From Azolla pinnata (Eukaryota > Streptophyta > Polypodiopsida > Salviniales > Salviniaceae): DNA of 21,595 nucleotides. Shown one piece after another: positions 19,752 through 21,595 of the stretch. The translations under genes and the position numbers were made by a program. Within the stretch, counting starts at the first letter, position 1, and each line of letters opens with the position of its first letter. The stretch spans positions 1 to 21,595 of the forward strand of contig JBBBWG010010623.1 of assembly GCA_037176905.1 (NCBI GenBank), read 5' to 3'. Under the pieces are notes generated by a model. That model was not told the DNA's origin, did no database searches, and saw only the letters and a program-made list of their open reading frames with translations.

Positions 19752-20820
19752 GCTCCGGAGTCAAAGGAAGAAAGCAGCAGCAGCAAGGAAGATGAAGAAG
19801 AGAGAAACAGAGAAAATTTGTTGGGCGATTTTGAGAATATGTCCTCTTGATTCTCATGAACTTCCTCAACATTTCAATGATATGTTTTTCAACCCCCAAT
19901 TAGATGATTGACCAGAATGTCACTTCAGAAATTTCCTGAGAAGATGAGTAGCAATTGGATTCAATTGTCCATACCCACAAGATCACCATTCGATGCGATT
20001 TCCGGAATCCTGCACAAGTGGCATCGAAGGCGAAGAAGAAGAAGAAGAAGCTCTGCAAGTATATTCTGTCTTCTGGTTTAGTATCTCCTCGTGCTAGCTA
20101 ACTCATCTATCGGATTAAGATCGTGTTTTTGTTCGTTAGGCAATTGATGAAGCCGATTTTCTGGATTCAGAGTTGTTTTTCGTGGTGCTACATCTTCAAT
20201 GCGATACGCGGGGTTTCGCACGATGCACAATCATGCTCTTCATGTCGAAATGCAAGACCAGAGTTGCAGCTGTTGCAACCATAAGATCATAATAGGACCG
20301 TGCTCTTGACCTTTTCTAAAATGTGTGACTTTTGCCTTCATCTATGAGCACGTCCCATGATAACGACTATCGAGCATTGAGATTACCAATGTAATCAAAA
20401 CTCGGAACTGACCTCTATTTTGGTCGGTTGTCTCAACTAAATGCCGACTTCATGATCTCAAGTGCTTGAAGTATTAGAATCTGTTTTTCTTTGAGTTGTA
20501 AGAAGCATATATCCTAGACTCCTCTCGTTTCTCACGTAAATTCAATCTGTAACAATTTGTGGCTCTTCTAAAATAAGAGGTCTAGTCCGATTGCTACCAT
20601 TGCATGTTGTGAGACTTCATACTGTCGATGTGAGGTACGTTCATAAATTTGGACTAGTGACAAGAATAGAGTCCATATTGATTGAAGTTCTTCAAGACCT
20701 TGCAGATGTGTTTGGTCTACTAGAGTTTAAAATTCTTCTTCGATTTGCCTCGCTCTTTTCTCACATTGAGTATACATATTTACCAAAATATCTTCTTAAA
20801 CATGATGGATGATTGTCAGT
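19752..20820. other. upstream flank of MsrB, no gene recognised
   Basis: It holds the presumed MsrB promoter, in which I see no clear TATA box, and a short GAA run (about 20034-20051). Open frames are under 75 codons and have no known domain. Confidence 0.4.
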
Positions 20821-20824
20821 TTTG

Positions 20825-21125
20825 GGCCTGAACAATGTTAGGGTTACGGTAAGCGTGAGGCCAAGAGCTTGGCTAAGATTAAGGTTAGGGTTTGGGTTAG
20901 AGCTTGTGCAAGGATTAGGGTTACATTTACGATTTTGATAGGGTTAGGGTTAGGGTTAGGATTGGACAAAGCATAGGGTTAGGGTCAAGATTAGGATTAC
21001 AATTAGGGATAGGGTCAGGTTTAAGGTTAGGGTAAGTTCAAGGAAACATTTTGAGGTAGGAGCTTAGAGTTAGGGTTAAGGTTAGGATTAAGATAAAGTT
21101 AGAGTAGTTAGGATAGATCTTTTGA
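20825..21125 (+). repeat. degenerate telomere-like TTAGGG array
   Basis: The array has dozens of GGTTAG/GGGTTA-type hexamers with point changes. The cleanest stretch, at 20940-20960, has three perfect GGGTTA units. Intact TTTAGGG heptamers, the usual plant telomere unit, are rare here. The array is interrupted by unrelated 5-20 bp pieces, which fits an old interstitial array rather than a chromosome end. Confidence 0.8.
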
Positions 21126-21595
21126 TAAATAGATGAACTTTTATATGCATGCAATGACATTATGGTAAACCATATAGCTTCAAAATGTCAAAGAAACTGA
21201 TCAATTGTTGAAGCCATGATTCCAAGCCAATGATAGGTTAGGTTTGTTACAACTTTAGAGCTGAACAATTACCACCTCCACTCAAGACAACTGTTTGGTT
21301 TTAGGGTTTCGGGTTTACGGTTATGAGTCGAGTCGAGAGGCATTCAATGTCTCATCCTTATCTTACAGTTCTGCGATCCTCGGTAGTAACAAGATTCTAC
21401 GACCGAAGAAAGAAAACCGCTCCAACGGTTCTATCAATACAGACAACATGCATAATCTTTTGCTTACGGTATGCAACACAAGATACTTTGTGCCATTATT
21501 AATGATTCGAACATAAATTACCGCCATTTGCTCGATATCTTCTGGTTCGAGGCCCCCGAATCATCAGAATCATTGCTCCAAGGACTAGGTGGGCA
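21126..21595. other. right edge, no gene recognised
   Basis: Mixed-composition DNA. A short ttttagggtttcgggttta block near 21300 resembles the preceding telomere-like array. A 73-codon plus frame (21295-21516) matches nothing known. Confidence 0.4.

Noticed and set aside
20825-21125. A true chromosome end
   Set aside because: Non-telomeric sequence continues beyond the array, and the units are too degenerate and interrupted.

Overview
The window is nuclear DNA from a eukaryote, almost certainly a land plant. Both recognisable genes are split by GT-AG introns, and both match plant families closely: a class C glycoside hydrolase family 9 (GH9) endoglucanase carrying a CBM49 module, and a plant-type methionine-R-sulfoxide reductase (MsrB). 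Intergenic DNA and introns are long and packed with microsatellites and minisatellites. I cannot name the species. Residue choices in the GH9 protein look unlike the commonest flowering-plant versions, so a fern, gymnosperm or other early-diverging lineage is possible, but that is only an impression. There is no sign of bacterial, phage, plasmid or CRISPR content.

Layout. Bases 1-5930 hold no gene I can support: a decanucleotide-like minisatellite (105-330), a possible isolated first exon (2960-3014), a dense cluster of di-, tri- and tetranucleotide repeats (3110-4585) with a 193-bp-offset duplication, and a possible SINE relic near 5660. Bases 5950-7520 hold coding-like segments on the minus strand, interrupted by stops and frame changes. 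They are an unidentified gene or, more likely, a decayed one. Bases 8276-13098 (minus) are the nine-exon GH9C gene, with a joined product of 614 residues. Its large first intron carries GAA/TTC repeats and local duplications. Upstream lie a repeat-rich 5' leader, a TATA box (13458-13464), a second GAA/TTC tract and about 1 kb of GCATGC-cored minisatellites (13620-14600). Bases 14600-16140 are unassigned. Bases 16406-19751 (minus) are a three-exon MsrB gene, joined product 127 residues, with a candidate poly(A) signal at 16141-16146 and a probable tRNA-derived SINE in intron 2. From 19752 to the end there is no gene, but there is a degenerate TTAGGG-type array at 20825-21125.

The two genes are both on the minus strand but independent. 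The endoglucanase has a signal peptide and should act on beta-1,4-glucans in the cell wall. The MsrB lacks any visible targeting peptide and should repair oxidised methionine in the cytosol. Nothing indicates a shared pathway. I found no convincing undescribed system. The most interesting points are the promoter-proximal array of RY-type (CATGCATG) motifs, the GAA/TTC tracts on both sides of the GH9 first exon, the unidentified coding-like relic and the SINE.
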